Assembly: GCF_000002075.1 (NCBI RefSeq)
Contig: NW_004797592.1
Location: 268,056-332,055, forward strand
Length of the DNA: 64,000 nucleotides
From: Aplysia californica
Lineage: Eukaryota > Mollusca > Gastropoda > Aplysiida > Aplysiidae
Reading direction: 5' to 3'
The translations under genes and the position numbers were made by a program. The stretch's first letter is position 1. Every line of letters begins with the position of its first letter. This document shows positions 44,059 to 56,241 of this stretch, in pieces. A model generated the notes under the pieces. The model was given only the letters and a program-made list of their open reading frames with translations, was not told the origin of the DNA and did no database searches.

Positions 44059-47000
44059 GGGTAGAGTCGGGTAACTTCGCCAGTCGTGAGTCGAGTAACT
44101 TCGCCACCCCCGTTTACCCTTTCTTAAATAAAATGGAATAACCTATCACCCCTATTCTAATTAGGCAAACATTTTATGCCAATGAGAAGCAGGGATCCTT
44201 GGCTTAATCTATATATAACTAATCACAGCCTTTGTTACAGTTTTGATGTCACTATCGTGATGTCATACGCGTCTCTTCGCTGTCAGCTCTACAATTCGCG
44301 CCCCTTTCTATGAATCTTCTTCATAGAGCCTACACATCTTAGCTTACTCATTCTGCATTTAATTCTTATTACTAATTATCATCCATATTTTCTATGTTCT
44401 TCCATTGATTCCATTTATTTAAATGCTTTATTATCTCTACGTAGAGGTCTTTAATTGTTATTTCAATCAATTCAACTAAATAAATACATTTGACTAAGGC
44501 TACCAATTGTCGGGTAAATTCGCTACGGCCAACGGGTAACTTCGCCAGTATTGTAAAGTTGCAATTATCTTGATCTTTTGTCAGTAACTTTGTTGTAATC
44601 TTTAACAATCATTTCTTTATTATTGTGAAATCAATAACTAACATTATTTCACAGTATTCAGTATTACATTTCGGTTTCTCATTTCCTAAATTGCAATTTT
44701 TTGTTACTAAAATTGTTGTAACCTTTACTAACACTGTTCCTTACAATTATCTTAAATTTTTGTTACTGACATTGTTGTAATATTTACTAGCCTAACACTG
44801 TTGTAATATAACAATCATTTGTTTATTATTCTGAAATCAACTACTAACATTATTTCATTATTATTTCTAGTAATTTTGCAAAGTCTAGATCTACCCGTTC
44901 ACTATGCCAACACAGTCAAAACATTTGTACGGCAAATATGACAGAGAGGATCTGGTTAAAGCCTTTGATGCAGTTGCCAATGGGATGAGCTGTTCAGGGG
45001 CAGCTCGTCAATTCGGCATTCCCAGGAAGACCCTTGCCGATGTTTCAGGAGGATCGAAGCTGGAAAGAAGAGCTGGGAGAGAGAGAAGCATCCCCGAAGC
45101 CATTGAAAACGAAATAGTAGATAAGGTCATCGCTGCTGCGGCTGCTGGATTCCCTATCACCAAGCAGCAATATTTACTGAAAGTAGGACCAGTTGTCAGC
45201 AAGCTGCACCTGAAGACCCCCTTTACAAATGGAGTTCCTGGAAAGGATTACTAGTTGCAGTTAAAGAAAAGGCGACCTGATATTGCCATTCGCACTCCGG
45301 AGAACTGCTCATCAAGCAGATTAGCTATGATGAAGAGGGAGGTGGTACACCAGATATTTTGAAGATCTGCACAAGACCATAACTGAGTTGGGATGGCAAG
45401 AGAAGCCAGCACAGATCTGGAACTGCGATGAAACGGGCCTCACATTCTGCCCGGATGCTTCAAAGGTTCTGGCTGCAAAACGAGCCCGGAATGTAGTGAC
45501 CAGGTGCAGTCCACCCAAAGACAACATTACCACCTTGGTGTGTGTTATCGCCGTAGGTTCTGCCATGCCCCCTATGTGCGTCGTGAAGGGCAAAACGAAC
45601 AGGTCCATCCATTCCTTTGCCATTCAGGACAGCCCAGAAGGCACCATTTGGGCCTATCAAAAAAATGGGTGGATGAACGACGACATAGGGGTGCAATGGT
45701 TTCAGCAAGTTTTCCTCCCCAACCGTGGAGACTCAAGGCCTCAATTGTTGATCCTAGACTCTCACCACAGCCATGAGGTCCTGGAACTTCTCGAGATGGC
45801 GAAGGAACAGTTGGTCCATGTTCTGGCTCTCCCCCCTCACACCACCCATATGCTCCAACCTCTGGATCGGGTGGTATTTAAACCATTTAAGACAGCCTAC
45901 AGACGCCACTGCACAGAGTTTTTAACTGCCAATCCAGGGAAAACCATCAATAAAGTGACATGGCCAAGCCTTCTTTTCAAAACCTGGATGTCAACTTTGA
46001 AGCCAGAGTAGATACAAAAGTCTTTCGAAGCTACTGGAATCTACCCTGTAGACAGGACAAGAATACCTGAATCGGCTTTCTTGCCAGGAGATGCTTATAG
46101 TATAGGGCTGCAGTTGCAACAGCATCATCGTCATCAACAAAATCTGAACCTGCAGCAACGCCAACACCATGTCCCATGGAAATGGAAGAGGAAACTATTG
46201 ATGATGTTGGGGACGTCTTGACGATATCAATGGATGAAATAGGAAATCTTGATTTCTTCAACTTCACAGTTAACGTCGAAGGAGAAGATGTCCAAATTAA
46301 TGATATTGTCAATGAATCAGAGGAATCATCACCAACCGTCACTGACACTCAGCCAGAAACCAACCCAACTCAACTCCCGGAGGCAAACTGGAACCAAACC
46401 GTGAATGAAATTTTTGGCATTGCTTCCCAGTCCCTAGGAAACACAACCACTCGGAAATCAAGAGCGATTCCATCGCACAGACTATTAACGTCTGAACAAG
46501 TGCTCCAGGAGAAACAAGAGGCAGCAGAAAAAAAGGAAAGGAAAAAAAAAGAAAAGAGAGAGAGAGAGGAAGGAGAAAGCACTGCAGAAGAAGATTGAAA
46601 AGACTATTAATAATGCTGATAAATAGATAAATTAGCCTATCTGATGATGATGTAAATAAAATATTATTTTGTGATCTCCTGTATCTATGTCGTAAAAAAC
46701 TGTTCCATTTTTATTTGACTTAATAAAAAAAGCGAATCATTTTTCTAAAACCCCACTGACTTCCGCCATGCCCCCAAAAAAAAAAAAAATTTTTTAAAAT
46801 GAAAAAACAACAACACAAAAACAACAGATAAAATGGCATTGAGGGGTGGCAAATTTACCCGATCGGGGAGGCGAATTTACCTCCAGGCTGGCGAATTTAC
46901 CCGTCATGACCTATCCTAATAAAAAATGCGATATCTTTACAGTACGAAGGCAAAGCATTTAAAAGGAAGGCAGAGAGGGCATTTTGATTGGCCAATATTA

Positions 47001-47100
47001 GGCCTATGTGTGTTTCGTTCGTATCAAACGAATTGACTGCATCACACAGAGATTCTTCACAGTCAGTGAACGAAGGTAGCGAAGTTACCCGACTCTACCC
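44059..47100 (+). mobile_element. pogo/Tigger-like DNA transposon, 3042 bases, both ends present
   Basis: Terminal inverted repeats GGGTAGAGTCGGGTAACTTC / GAAGTTACCCGACTCTACCC with a TA duplication on each side (44057-44058, 47101-47102). The GGGTAACTTCGCCA motif recurs as subterminal repeats (44069, 44092, 44528) and inverted as TGGCGAATTTACC (46848-46900). It carries a broken transposase on the same strand. Confidence 0.92.
44904..46598 (+). pseudogene. Tigger-like transposase, frame broken
   Basis: The N-terminal part has a pogo/CENP-B helix-turn-helix (YDREDLVKAFDAVANGMSCS, AARQFGIPRKTLAD) and NGVPGKD, normally followed by DWW. The catalytic DDE part has IWNCDETG, LLILDSHHSHEVLELL, LPPHTTHMLQPLD and FKPFKTAYRRHC. 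An acidic C-terminal region ends in a KKERKKKEKREREE tail. The frame changes at about 45250-45265 and again near 45350, with another shift between the DDE part and the tail, so no full-length protein is made. Substrate binding would be to the element's own ends. Confidence 0.9.
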
Positions 47101-47102
47101 TA

Positions 47103-47720
47103 ACAAGTTCTTTCCAGACCCAAGATCTCGAACGTCATAGCCGTGGTATGTAGGCCTACCAGTACTAGGCAAACAATAAAGGTGGTCACAGGGAAGGTTA
47201 CTCAGTAAAATTCATTCACTTTATCCACACCCTCATATTAGGGCAGACAGACATCAACCATTATAAATGATTGCGAAAAGTGTGAATCTTTGGATTTTGA
47301 GGGTTTTACCGTTGGTTTCTGTTATTTTGTTTTGACGTTTTTCTTTATTTCAAATCCAAGTGATATAGACTTCATACAATGCAGAAGGAATATGAACAAG
47401 GTGGGGGTGGAAATTATGACGGTGATGATGCTGCTGAGCAATAAAAAAACTGACCTCCTTGCACCACATCAACATATGTTACAGCGAAAAGTATGTTTTA
47501 CCAGGTATGATTTAGACTTAGCTTTTAAAGAGTAAAAAATACTCTAAATGGGACTTGGATCTTAAGAAAGTTATAGCCGAGAGTACGGTATACTGAGGTT
47601 TTTCTGTACGTCACATCCTGTACTTAAGATATCACAAAGAACTCACAAAAACAATTTTCAATTCATAAATTGAACACAATTACAGTTCAACAACAAAAGA
47701 AAATTCCAGAACTTGAAAAA
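47103..47720. other. Spacer between Tigger-like element and F-box gene
   Basis: No gene recognised. It should include the 3' UTR of the minus-strand F-box gene. Confidence 0.5.
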
Positions 47721-49820
47721 TCATCTTTGCCTGAGAAATTCCAAATGCAAAAGCAGAAAAGATCTCCGGCCCCTGCCCTCGGCAGCACTTTTAAAATTTT
47801 GTTTTGAGCGCTCTGTTAAATGCTTGAGCCCGTGGGCCACGACTGTCTGTACAGAGCAGTGATAGCCCCGACCAACACAAAGGGAGAGTGAGTGCAGAGA
47901 GCGTAGTGTTGTGTCCAGTGACAGGAACAGAGCGGTCAGACCTACTGTTGTGATGCTTTTGTTGTACAGAAGATTGACCACCTCCAGCTGAGTGCTATAC
48001 TTGGCCATCTCCAGCAATGCCAAATCTCCAAACACAGGATGCGAAGCTTTGGGTGTACTCGATAGGCTGAGTGTTCTGAGACTGGGACAAAATCTGACGA
48101 GAGTGATGACAGTCTCATCATCCAGGCCCGTGCTGTCATCCAGTGCTACCAGCGTTAAATCTGGGCACTCTCTAAACAGAGCTTGTAGGCTCTTGCTGGA
48201 ACATGTGCAGTTCTTAAGAGACAGTTTGCGGAGGTGGCAGTGGAAAGCTTTGACAGGAATGGGGCAAGGGAGCGAAGACACAATGCTGTAGTCAAACAGG
48301 GTGCCAGTAGTGGCATCACTTAATTTGGGTCTTTGCTGCGTCTTTAGACCGTCGAGTAAATCAAAGTAATCCACATCTTCAGAGCATTGCATCACATCCA
48401 TTAAAGGAATATCTTCCTCACAGCTCACTGTCTCATCCGGAAAAAGATCTGCAGCCTGGTCCTCCAAAGCTGTGAGATCAATGGATAGCTCATCCGAAGA
48501 GGAGGGAGATGGAGTTCGAGATTTAGATTTAGAGAGAGTCCGCAGATTGAAATCAAAGACCGCTTCTTCCAGTTTGGAGCATTTTTTGAACAATCCCAGA
48601 AGTTCATTACACTCTACATCTACCTCAATAAAATTTACTTTTTTCAAACATAATGAATAATTGGACAAGGACCTTACAGACTTGCTGGTCAGACGTCGGC
48701 ACTGTGTGAAGTTGACATCTTCTAGATATGGACATTGCTTGGACAAATGCATTACACTTATATCGTCAATGTTGGAGCATGGAGCATGAAGCTTTCGGAG
48801 GTCATGGCACTTATCTGTTATTAAATTCAGCTCTGAACCACAAAGAGAATTGTCCCTCTCCAGCATATCAAATATCTGTCCTTCATTGTGAACACTACTC
48901 CTCTCAAAGGTAAGTTCTTTTAGAAGAGGGCAACAGTCTCCTATTGCTTTACAGTCTTCCATACTAACATTGTGGCCACTGACAGTTAACTCTAGCAATA
49001 ATGGGAAATAAGGGAGCACAAAACTTAGATATGGCCCTCTAGCTTGTCTGTCTGACAAAACCAGCTCAGTGATTTGATGGGAATCTGTTTTCAAATACTG
49101 AAATGCATTTTCCGTTATCTGAGAAGACCAAGTGAAACCAGCCCTCTTGAGATTTAGACAATGCTTGGTGAACTCCTGTACCACATCGTTGTCTAAGTGA
49201 CACCACACTGTGTCTATTTCCACCACCTCCAGTAGAGGGCAGTGTTTCGGGACCATCATCAAAGCCGCTTTGAGTGGAGCACGATCAACGTGGCGGGAGA
49301 GAGCAAACTCCCACTCAACAGACCGAAAGTCGTGAAATATTAATTTCTTCAGGTTAGGAAGGTGGATAGCTTCTTTCATTGCCTGACAAAAAGGAATGTC
49401 AGTAAATGACAGAATGAGCTCTTCAATGTCGGAGTTGGCTGTGAGTCCTACAGACAGACTTCGAGAGTTAACGGAACTGTAGGAATAGTCTAAGCTTTTC
49501 AAGTTGGGGAAACTGACTTTGTTTTTATGTCTGATGGCTGAGCCAAAAAGTTCAAAAACATCTTCTTCTAAGGCAAGGTCGCCAAACATGAGCCTTGTCA
49601 GACTTTGCTGGATTGTTTCTAGTAAACATTTTACACCTTCTGAAGTTTTATGGGGATTATATCCACACTTGAACACCGACAGATCTAAGTCTAACCACAA
49701 CGATGCATCATGGGACAGGCGATACCATCTCCAGCACGTGCGACGGACACTGATGATCAATGACGGCTGCGGAAGTTTGGAGAAAATGCACAACAGCACT
49801 TCATCCGGGAGATTTTCCAT
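47721..49820 (-). CDS. F-box / leucine-rich-repeat protein, single coding exon
   Basis: Predicted 699 residues from ATG 49820. Residues 1-45 form an F-box (MENLPDEVLLCIFSKLP, then RRTCWRWYRLSHDASLW), which binds SKP1 in SCF ubiquitin ligases. Irregular leucine-rich repeats follow, many opening with a C-P pair (CPLLKELTF, CPYLEDVNFTQCRRLT, CPDLTLVAL, CPSLRTLSL), in two blocks of about 60-425 and 525-650. They are split by an acidic Ser-rich insert about 430-505 (SRTPSPSSSDE onward) that is probably disordered. The repeats would select the substrate. The ATG sits 4 bases after a splice-acceptor-like CTCCCCAG (49825 on this strand), so a 5' non-coding exon is expected upstream. An in-frame GTG lies just before the ATG, at 49823. 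I cannot name an FBXL orthologue. Confidence 0.92.
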   Translation of the reverse strand: MENLPDEVLLCIFSKLPQPSLIISVRRTCWRWYRLSHDASLWLDLDLSVFKCGYNPHKTSEGVKCLLETIQQSLTRLMFGDLALEEDVFELFGSAIRHKNKVSFPNLKSLDYSYSSVNSRSLSVGLTANSDIEELILSFTDIPFCQAMKEAIHLPNLKKLIFHDFRSVEWEFALSRHVDRAPLKAALMMVPKHCPLLEVVEIDTVWCHLDNDVVQEFTKHCLNLKRAGFTWSSQITENAFQYLKTDSHQITELVLSDRQARGPYLSFVLPYFPLLLELTVSGHNVSMEDCKAIGDCCPLLKELTFERSSVHNEGQIFDMLERDNSLCGSELNLITDKCHDLRKLHAPCSNIDDISVMHLSKQCPYLEDVNFTQCRRLTSKSVRSLSNYSLCLKKVNFIEVDVECNELLGLFKKCSKLEEAVFDFNLRTLSKSKSRTPSPSSSDELSIDLTALEDQAADLFPDETVSCEEDIPLMDVMQCSEDVDYFDLLDGLKTQQRPKLSDATTGTLFDYSIVSSLPCPIPVKAFHCHLRKLSLKNCTCSSKSLQALFRECPDLTLVALDDSTGLDDETVITLVRFCPSLRTLSLSSTPKASHPVFGDLALLEMAKYSTQLEVVNLLYNKSITTVGLTALFLSLDTTLRSLHSLSLCVGRGYHCSVQTVVAHGLKHLTERSKQNFKSAAEGRGRRSFLLLHLEFLRQR

Positions 49821-49823
49821 CAC

Positions 49824-50950
49824 GCTGGGGAGACATAAAATACATTATCATTAGACTTCAAGAAAAGGCAAAGCACTAATTCAACCGAGTTAAAGTTAAA
49901 GTATTCAACTTAACATGATCCAGCACAGGAAAAGTTTTAAGCACACTAAAAAAATCGTACAATGTGTAACGGAGGAGCTAAAGGTTACAGACACTTTGAG
50001 GTTCGCAACTGAAATTGAAAAAGGAAGATTTTCTGAACATTTTACTTTTTATTCCTTCAAAATTAGTCAATTACAACCTGAATAGCACCCACTTGAATAA
50101 GACATGGGTCTGGCTGAATAAAAAACCAGATGGAGCATAAAGTTAAAAGGCCACTTGGACTAGAAGAGAAGTGGAGGACCAAATAAATTGCACAAGTAAC
50201 CTAGTAACAAAAAAGAATGATCTTCCAGGTTCACCAAACAAATACTGACACTGACAATTTGGTTTAGAATTACATGCAATCCTCGTTTAAAATATTATGT
50301 CAAAATGTCTGTAAGAAACTTGAACCTGAGAATCGAGGTTGAGCTGATTAACGATGGTGTATCTGCGATTGTAATTTCCGATAGGACCTTCTTTTGTAAG
50401 CTACCATATTCACAAAGTGATATAAAAATCATAAAAAAATCACATACTTATCATTAATGTTGATCACTTTTGACCTCGTCACTAGACTAAGAAAATTAAT
50501 TGTTCTTAACTCTTTGAAACCATGTATTACAGTTTGTTGTGTGTTTGGCTGGTGTTTACCTGTTACAGAATCAAACAATATAAAATGGAAAATTTTATAG
50601 CCATTTAATCTTTTATGTGTATATATAAATATACAAAAAAGATAAACACACTGAAATAACATACAGTGCGTCCCACTTTTAACAGTTTTAGTAATATCAG
50701 GATTGCGGAATTTCTCAGGAATATTGAAAAAAACACCATCTTTATAGATTTATAAGATATGTCTTCATTGTTTAGATGCTGACTCACTGATCTGGTGTTT
50801 CACCACACACACACACACAAACACACACACGCAACATGCAAGTATGCACATCCATACACACAATGCTTGCACTCGCTAACACGCATTATATGATATTTGA
50901 ACAAATATAATCATTAACAATAATAATCTTTAAGCTAGAAACACATAATC
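49824..50950. other. Upstream region of the F-box gene
   Basis: Begins with an acceptor-like site on the minus strand. No 5' exon or promoter identified. It contains a short (CA)n at 50803-50830. Confidence 0.5.
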
Positions 50951-51852
50951 CAGACCTGCCACTATTGACCCCCCCCCCCCCCCCCCCCCCCCCCCAGGAT
51001 CTCAGTGGGAAAAATATCGGGATTTGGTGAAAAATTATCGGGACCAATGACAAATCACCAAGGAGACAGCCAAGCTGACTGAAAAATTTTCCATGGGTTT
51101 CCATAAATAGATCCACGTGTATACCTGTATAATATGCCCTTGGTGTGTGGGTGTGTCTGCGTGTGTGTGTGTTATTTAAAAAAATCCTGACATATCACGT
51201 CTAGTACTCCTAGTCCAAATGTCGCCCCCTTCCACTATAAGTCTCGAAAGGCGCATTAGCTAGTGTGCACAAACTTAAGTTGCCCTCTCAATGGACGGTC
51301 CCTGACACACGACAAACACACCCTGAAACAGTTTTACTGATGAGTCTTGAAGACGGACACGACTAGACAGAACTTGAATAAAGCTTGTTTTGAAAGTAAC
51401 AGCAGAATTATATGGATAATATTGATCATATGCATGCCGAAATTGAAACAATTATTAAACCATCATCGGAGAATTCTGAGTGGAAACAAAAGCGAAAGTA
51501 AATCTTCAGAATGTCCCAAGTCAGAAAGCCAGATCGATACTACTTCCATTATAGTTAGTTATAGTTGAAATAACATGTGCGAGCAAAGATCCAACACAAC
51601 TTTGGGCAAGTCAACTACTAAATCTGGCATCGATATTTGGGAAAATAGTGCTCAGAGTTCTGACAAAAAGTCTAACGGGTGCTTCTTGCGACAGAGAAGA
51701 AAGCAGAGTAAGTTTTTTTAGCAAACTCCGGCGCAACCGACGGCACAAAAAAAGCAGGATACATGCCATCGGAATCGAGAAAATCAGGATGACTGAGACT
51801 TGAGGCAAAAAATTGGGATATCCCGATTAAATCGGGATGAGTGGCAGGTCTG
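50951..51852. mobile_element. hAT-like MITE, family CAGACCTGCC, copy 2
   Basis: Ends CAGACCTGCCACT / AGTGGCAGGTCTG with CATAATC on both sides (50944-50950, 51853-51859). The right-end near-palindrome CCCGATTAAATCGGG equals the left end of copy 1, so this copy is inverted relative to it. An expanded poly-C (50969-50996) lies near the left end. Length 902 bases, non-coding. Confidence 0.87.
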
Positions 51853-51859
51853 CATAATC

Positions 51860-52846
51860 AGTATTCTGATAGTAATCGATGGTATTTTTATAGCACACTT
51901 TAAAACTAAAGGTCAGAGAAATTATGTTACAAGATGATCAAGTTTAAAATCTATCACTATCAGTACTATCATCCTATAGGTGAGTACATCAATAGGACAT
52001 TGATGCGTTTAGATTAGAATAGATACACACTGAACAAATGAACCCAATCTGCACAATCTGGTTCTGGGCAACTAATGGTGGTGCCAATGTACATTACAAT
52101 CAAACTGATCTTCCATGTTTGCAAACAAAAGATTTCACTCCGCAATGCATCTGTTGTTTTGTTTTTTATAACATAATCAAATGTTGTCCAAGAAAATCAA
52201 ATGTGTTTGATTTTTAAGGATTTGATCAAATTGTGCAAATTATACGGTAATTTTAGCCCCTGCATGAAGGAAAACCTGAGCGTAAAATGCAGATTTGATG
52301 AATATTGAACTGTCGTGTATACTGGCTAATACCATACTCATTATTAATGACAGTGGAGCATGCTGAAAATAATGATCTAATGTGTTTGATAGACGGGCCC
52401 TCGGTAAAAAGTACAAAACAGACGCCAACTGCTGCCCATTGAACCTGAACATGTACTTGGCTTTATTTTCCTGACAAGAGAAATCTACAGGAACACCATA
52501 GAGCCCACACGCCCACTTTGGATGTCGCCTTGCTAACAACATGGAGGAGCCAATAATCATGAAAAATTTAAACGTATCAATACAGTGGACCTTGGATGCA
52601 ATGAGACTCCTGCTTCAATCAGAGAAATACAGATTTCCCCAGCTTTTTTTTGTACTTTGTGTATTTGTTTAAACACCTCAGATCCAACAAGATAGGAAAA
52701 TGCTAACCTTGGCTGTAACGAGATAATTTAAAAGTTCAGATCGAGAAGTCTGAAGACAACAATCCTGGATTTAACGACTCAGTCTGAAATGGCCATAGCC
52801 TACGGTTACGGTTGCCGGCAGTTATTGGAAAGCAAAGATTTAATTT

Positions 52847-52848
<2 letters not shown>
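51860..52848. other. Intergenic DNA, nothing firm
   Basis: A weak transposon-end-like stretch (CAGTGGACCTTGGATGCAAT at 52583) has a poor inverted partner near 52770-52790. No gene seen. Confidence 0.4.
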
Positions 52849-52894
<46 letters not shown>

Positions 52895-52910
52895 GAGAGA
52901 GAGAGAGAGT
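52849..52910. repeat. (GA)n microsatellite
   Basis: About 60 bases of GA with one GG interruption. Confidence 0.98.
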
Positions 52911-53106
52911 CTAATAACATGGACATCCAAACTAAACTATTGAAAGGAACATAACATAATATTATCAGTGGCTATTTTACGACAATAAAACGCCGCTCCC
53001 GCGATATGTAGATCTAGTGGGAGTGCTTAAAAACATTTTCCTTAGAATTGTTGAGTGAAAAATCATCCTCGAGTCTTCATCAACAACAGCAAAAAAGGAA
53101 AAACAG

Positions 53107-53206
53107 NNNNNNNNNNNNNNNNNNNNNNNNNNNNNNNNNNNNNNNNNNNNNNNNNNNNNNNNNNNNNNNNNNNNNNNNNNNNNNNNNNNNNNNNNNNNNN
53201 NNNNNN
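53107..53206. other. Assembly gap, 100 Ns
   Basis: Exactly 100 unknown bases, the conventional size for a gap of unknown length. Sequence on its two sides may not be adjacent at the stated distance. Confidence 1.
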
Positions 53207-53382
53207 GGCGGCACAGATGGTGATATGAACCATAGCTGCCATGTCCATGAAGGGAGGCAACTGCTCAATTAAGACCCTCATTGATCATTATCATGTTACC
53301 CGGGTTTCATCCCTTCTTTGATGTACGTTTAGTACCAGACTACCAACAGATCCATAGAGTCATAGATACCTCTGCCTCAGAT

Positions 53383-53916
53383 TCAACAAGGATCTTGGGT
53401 TGGTCCCAACATTCTTGTTACGAGGTTCACTGTACCAACCTTCACTAGATTCATTGGTTGACTGGGCCGTTGTTTTAATCGTGCTCGGTAGACACATTCT
53501 TTCAAGTTTTTGTAGTCCTTGTAGTCCAGTCCAGCAACTTTATTTGTCTCTGTGCACACAATCTTGCTAGCTCTTTCGTTGAAGTTTTCAACTGCTATGC
53601 GTTTCACAGACTCTCTAACCCTCTCTTTGTTGATGGCACTTTCATCAGCAGGAGAATGGTTGTGTTCTGATGGTCCTCTCGTCAGCTTTGTCATTTCCTG
53701 ATCAGTACTGCAAGTTGCAGTGCAGGTTTTGGTACAGCAGCGCCATACAATTGTAGATTTAGACTTCGCATTCCTGCGAAACTTGTACATGTTGACGATA
53801 ATTCCTGTGGCACCCAAACGTGTTGTAAACGAACTAAATGTCTCCTTGTTGACCTCCGGGACTGTAACAATTTTCCTGGGTGTCTGTTTTTTATAGGATT
53901 TACAGATAGGCCACAT
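53383..53916 (-). pseudogene. FLYWCH zinc-finger fragment, MULE-transposase-like
   Basis: A 177-residue frame. Residues about 35-90 fit FLYWCH (GIIVNMYKFRRNAKSKSTIV, WRCCTKTCTATC, EHNHSPADE): a W-R-C-C core with a C-x-H-x-H end. The following VRESVKRIAVENFNERASKI and LKECVYRARLKQRPSQPMNL match the linker after FLYWCH in MULE-type transposases. The MULE catalytic domain is absent. It could be a transposon fragment or an exon of a FLYWCH gene cut by the nearby gap; I favour the fragment. Confidence 0.55.
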
Positions 53917-54947
53917 GTTGAGTTGAGCTATGTTGTGATGAACTCAATGTAGAAGTTATTAGTGGGCGACGTTCATTCAGGTCGAATAGTTCTCTCTTGA
54001 AATGTAGTGCTCAGCTTGTTCCGTTGTCACTTGATTCAAACTCTATAAGTCGGATTAGAAGTATAAATTTAAATTCACTCTAAGAGTAAAGTTGAAAAAA
54101 TTCCAGAGATAAACAAAACTCAGTAACTGTATGTTTGTGTGTGGGTGTGTGTGTGTGTGAGAGGGAGGGGGGCAGAAAGAGAAAGAGAGAGAGGAGAGAG
54201 AGACAGAATTAGAGAATTAGAGAATGAGAGAACGAGAAAGGGTCGGGGGGACTAATTTATCCTAAGGCTACACACATACGAAACAACAATAGTGAACTCA
54301 AAATACAGACTAGCACGCACATAGCAAAATCGACGGGAGGCGGAAATATTTTCGTAGAGATGATTTTCACTATGTACAAATTTTAGGCTACACTATGGGA
54401 GAAAGACAGAGTTACATAAATAGGTAAAAATTTTACATGAATCTACCCACATGCCACGCCAATATTGTTGTTAGGTTATAGTCACGAAAAAAATGGTGAA
54501 ATCGTGTAGGTTTACAGCCCCTTTCAACACTGTAAGGTTATTTAAGAGGCAGACTTGGATTTTTTAATATTAATTTTGTATCCACCTCCTACGACAAGCC
54601 GTTTGCCTTGACTAAGAAGCCTTTCCGTTTCTTTTGCTCTACTGTGGTCCATTCACTACCACAACTTCACCTAGAACTTACTTTGCAACACACCAGCAAT
54701 CTGTTGCATTGTGTGTAAACTCTATTGAAGAGGAAGCGTGCTGACACTCCTGGCGACAATGCCCAAGACGTGCCTTCAAGCTACCACCGACTCTCCACAC
54801 ATGCAACTGAAGTGTGAAAGCCAGGTCTACATCTCGACACTTCTGTGACATACGCAATAAACACACCCTTGGCTTACACTCATCATACCATGCCTGTTCT
54901 CTCCTCTCTCATTACAACGGTTAATTCAGTAAAATTTGTAGTCATGT
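53917..54947. other. Non-coding DNA
   Basis: A GT tract and GA-rich patch at 54130-54240. No supported gene. Confidence 0.5.
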
Positions 54948-54959
54948 TTAACAGTGATC

Positions 54960-55464
54960 ATAACGAGCAAAAGTCAAAAAGGAGGAAAATATACTGACAG
55001 AAGCACTGAACCCGCGAAATAAAATCACGGGGCCCCTATTGCACCCATAAAAATTATTCTCTACCATGAAGGAGAGTATCATGCTTTCCATGTTTGCAGT
55101 GCCATCAACAAGGAGAATGAGTTTTGGGACTGGAGGGGCAGAGGGCGGGTCAAGATCAGTGGGATAGGGTGGCTGTTTGGGTGACGGTAGAGGGGGCTTA
55201 AACAAAGATAAAAGAGCAGGAGCTTTTCTGTGAAAACTAGGCCCCAAGGGTGTAATTAGAGCGCCTATGATCAACCTCCCTGCCATGTTTTGCAGATTTA
55301 AGATGATCCATGATAGCAACACAGCCTTTGCTGCCATAATTTATAAAGATGTCCACTTTAACAATAGAATCACCAACACAAATAGTGACCATGTCAACTT
55401 TCTTAGATTCTATGGTCAAACTTTCCTCTAACCACACAAATCTACATTTGTTTTTGATTTTCAA
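54960..55464 (-). pseudogene. hAT-transposase-related fragment, frame shifted
   Basis: One frame reads INYGSKGCVAIMDHLKSAKH, like the degenerate zinc finger (G..AI..H..S.KH) at the start of some hAT-related proteins. A second, overlapping frame continues with ESMILSFMVENNF, like the hAT wording A...F.VE.N. The two parts are in different frames, so it is decayed. The assignment rests on short motifs only. Confidence 0.38.
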
Positions 55465-56024
55465 ATCAATTTATTTTATTCTGAGAATGTCCAATTTTGT
55501 CTGTTCCTTCATGAGGGCTCATGCACGTGAAATGTCACTAATCGAGCTAAAATTACTTTTGTTCGTCAATACAATTCTACCGATACACGGTTAATCCGCA
55601 AACAATGATAAAACAAAAATAAATAAAATCCCCAATTTTTCTTCTGTCTTTGTGAGATGATTACTATTGATCATCCGAAATGCTCCTATTTCTCATCCAA
55701 AAATTATTATGAGAGGAAATCATGGTTATATGTCAATGTAATCTTCACAAGCAACCCTCAAATAACACAAATCATTAAGTTCCTTTTATGAGCTTCGAGA
55801 TAACGAAACAGACGAAATAGACCCGGTAATTCACACGTGTTGACTGTGAGCCCCGAGAAAAGCATCACCAGTATACTGTTTGCAAATTGTTTATCACACA
55901 CTTTAATCTGCACACTGTGTGTAGAGACACACATGACACATGGATGGCGAATGTATCATGTCTTCTGTTGCAAGACCTTGAACTTGAACACGCAAGAAGT
56001 GAGAAAGAAAACTTGACTTGTGGC

Positions 56025-56025
<1 letters not shown>
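55465..56025. other. Non-coding DNA
   Basis: AT-rich, no element recognised. Confidence 0.5.

Positions 56026-56084
<59 letters not shown>
56026..56084. repeat. (TG)n microsatellite, left of SINE
   Basis: About 58 bases of pure TG, directly joined to the SINE tail. Confidence 0.98.
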
Positions 56085-56086
<2 letters not shown>

Positions 56087-56241
56087 AGTTTAGTTTTAGT
56101 AGAGGTTTTACGGCGCTCGCAACTGCATAAGGTCATATGAGCGCCAGAAGATTAGAGGTGTTACAAGAGAGTAACAAACATTATAGATGTTTCATAGGAA
56201 AGAAGAAGCAAACCACACCAGAGCACCCGCCAACCATCCAC

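Noticed and set aside
46176-46598. Independent acidic-protein gene
   Set aside because: It lies inside the Tigger-like transposon and is the usual acidic/basic C-terminal part of its transposase.
48472-49854. Plus-strand open frames over the F-box gene
   Set aside because: They are antisense shadows of the minus-strand 699-residue frame and lack domains.
52583-52790. Small Tigger-type MITE
   Set aside because: Only the left CAGTGGACCTTGGATGCAAT is convincing; the inverted partner is poor and no TA duplication is seen.
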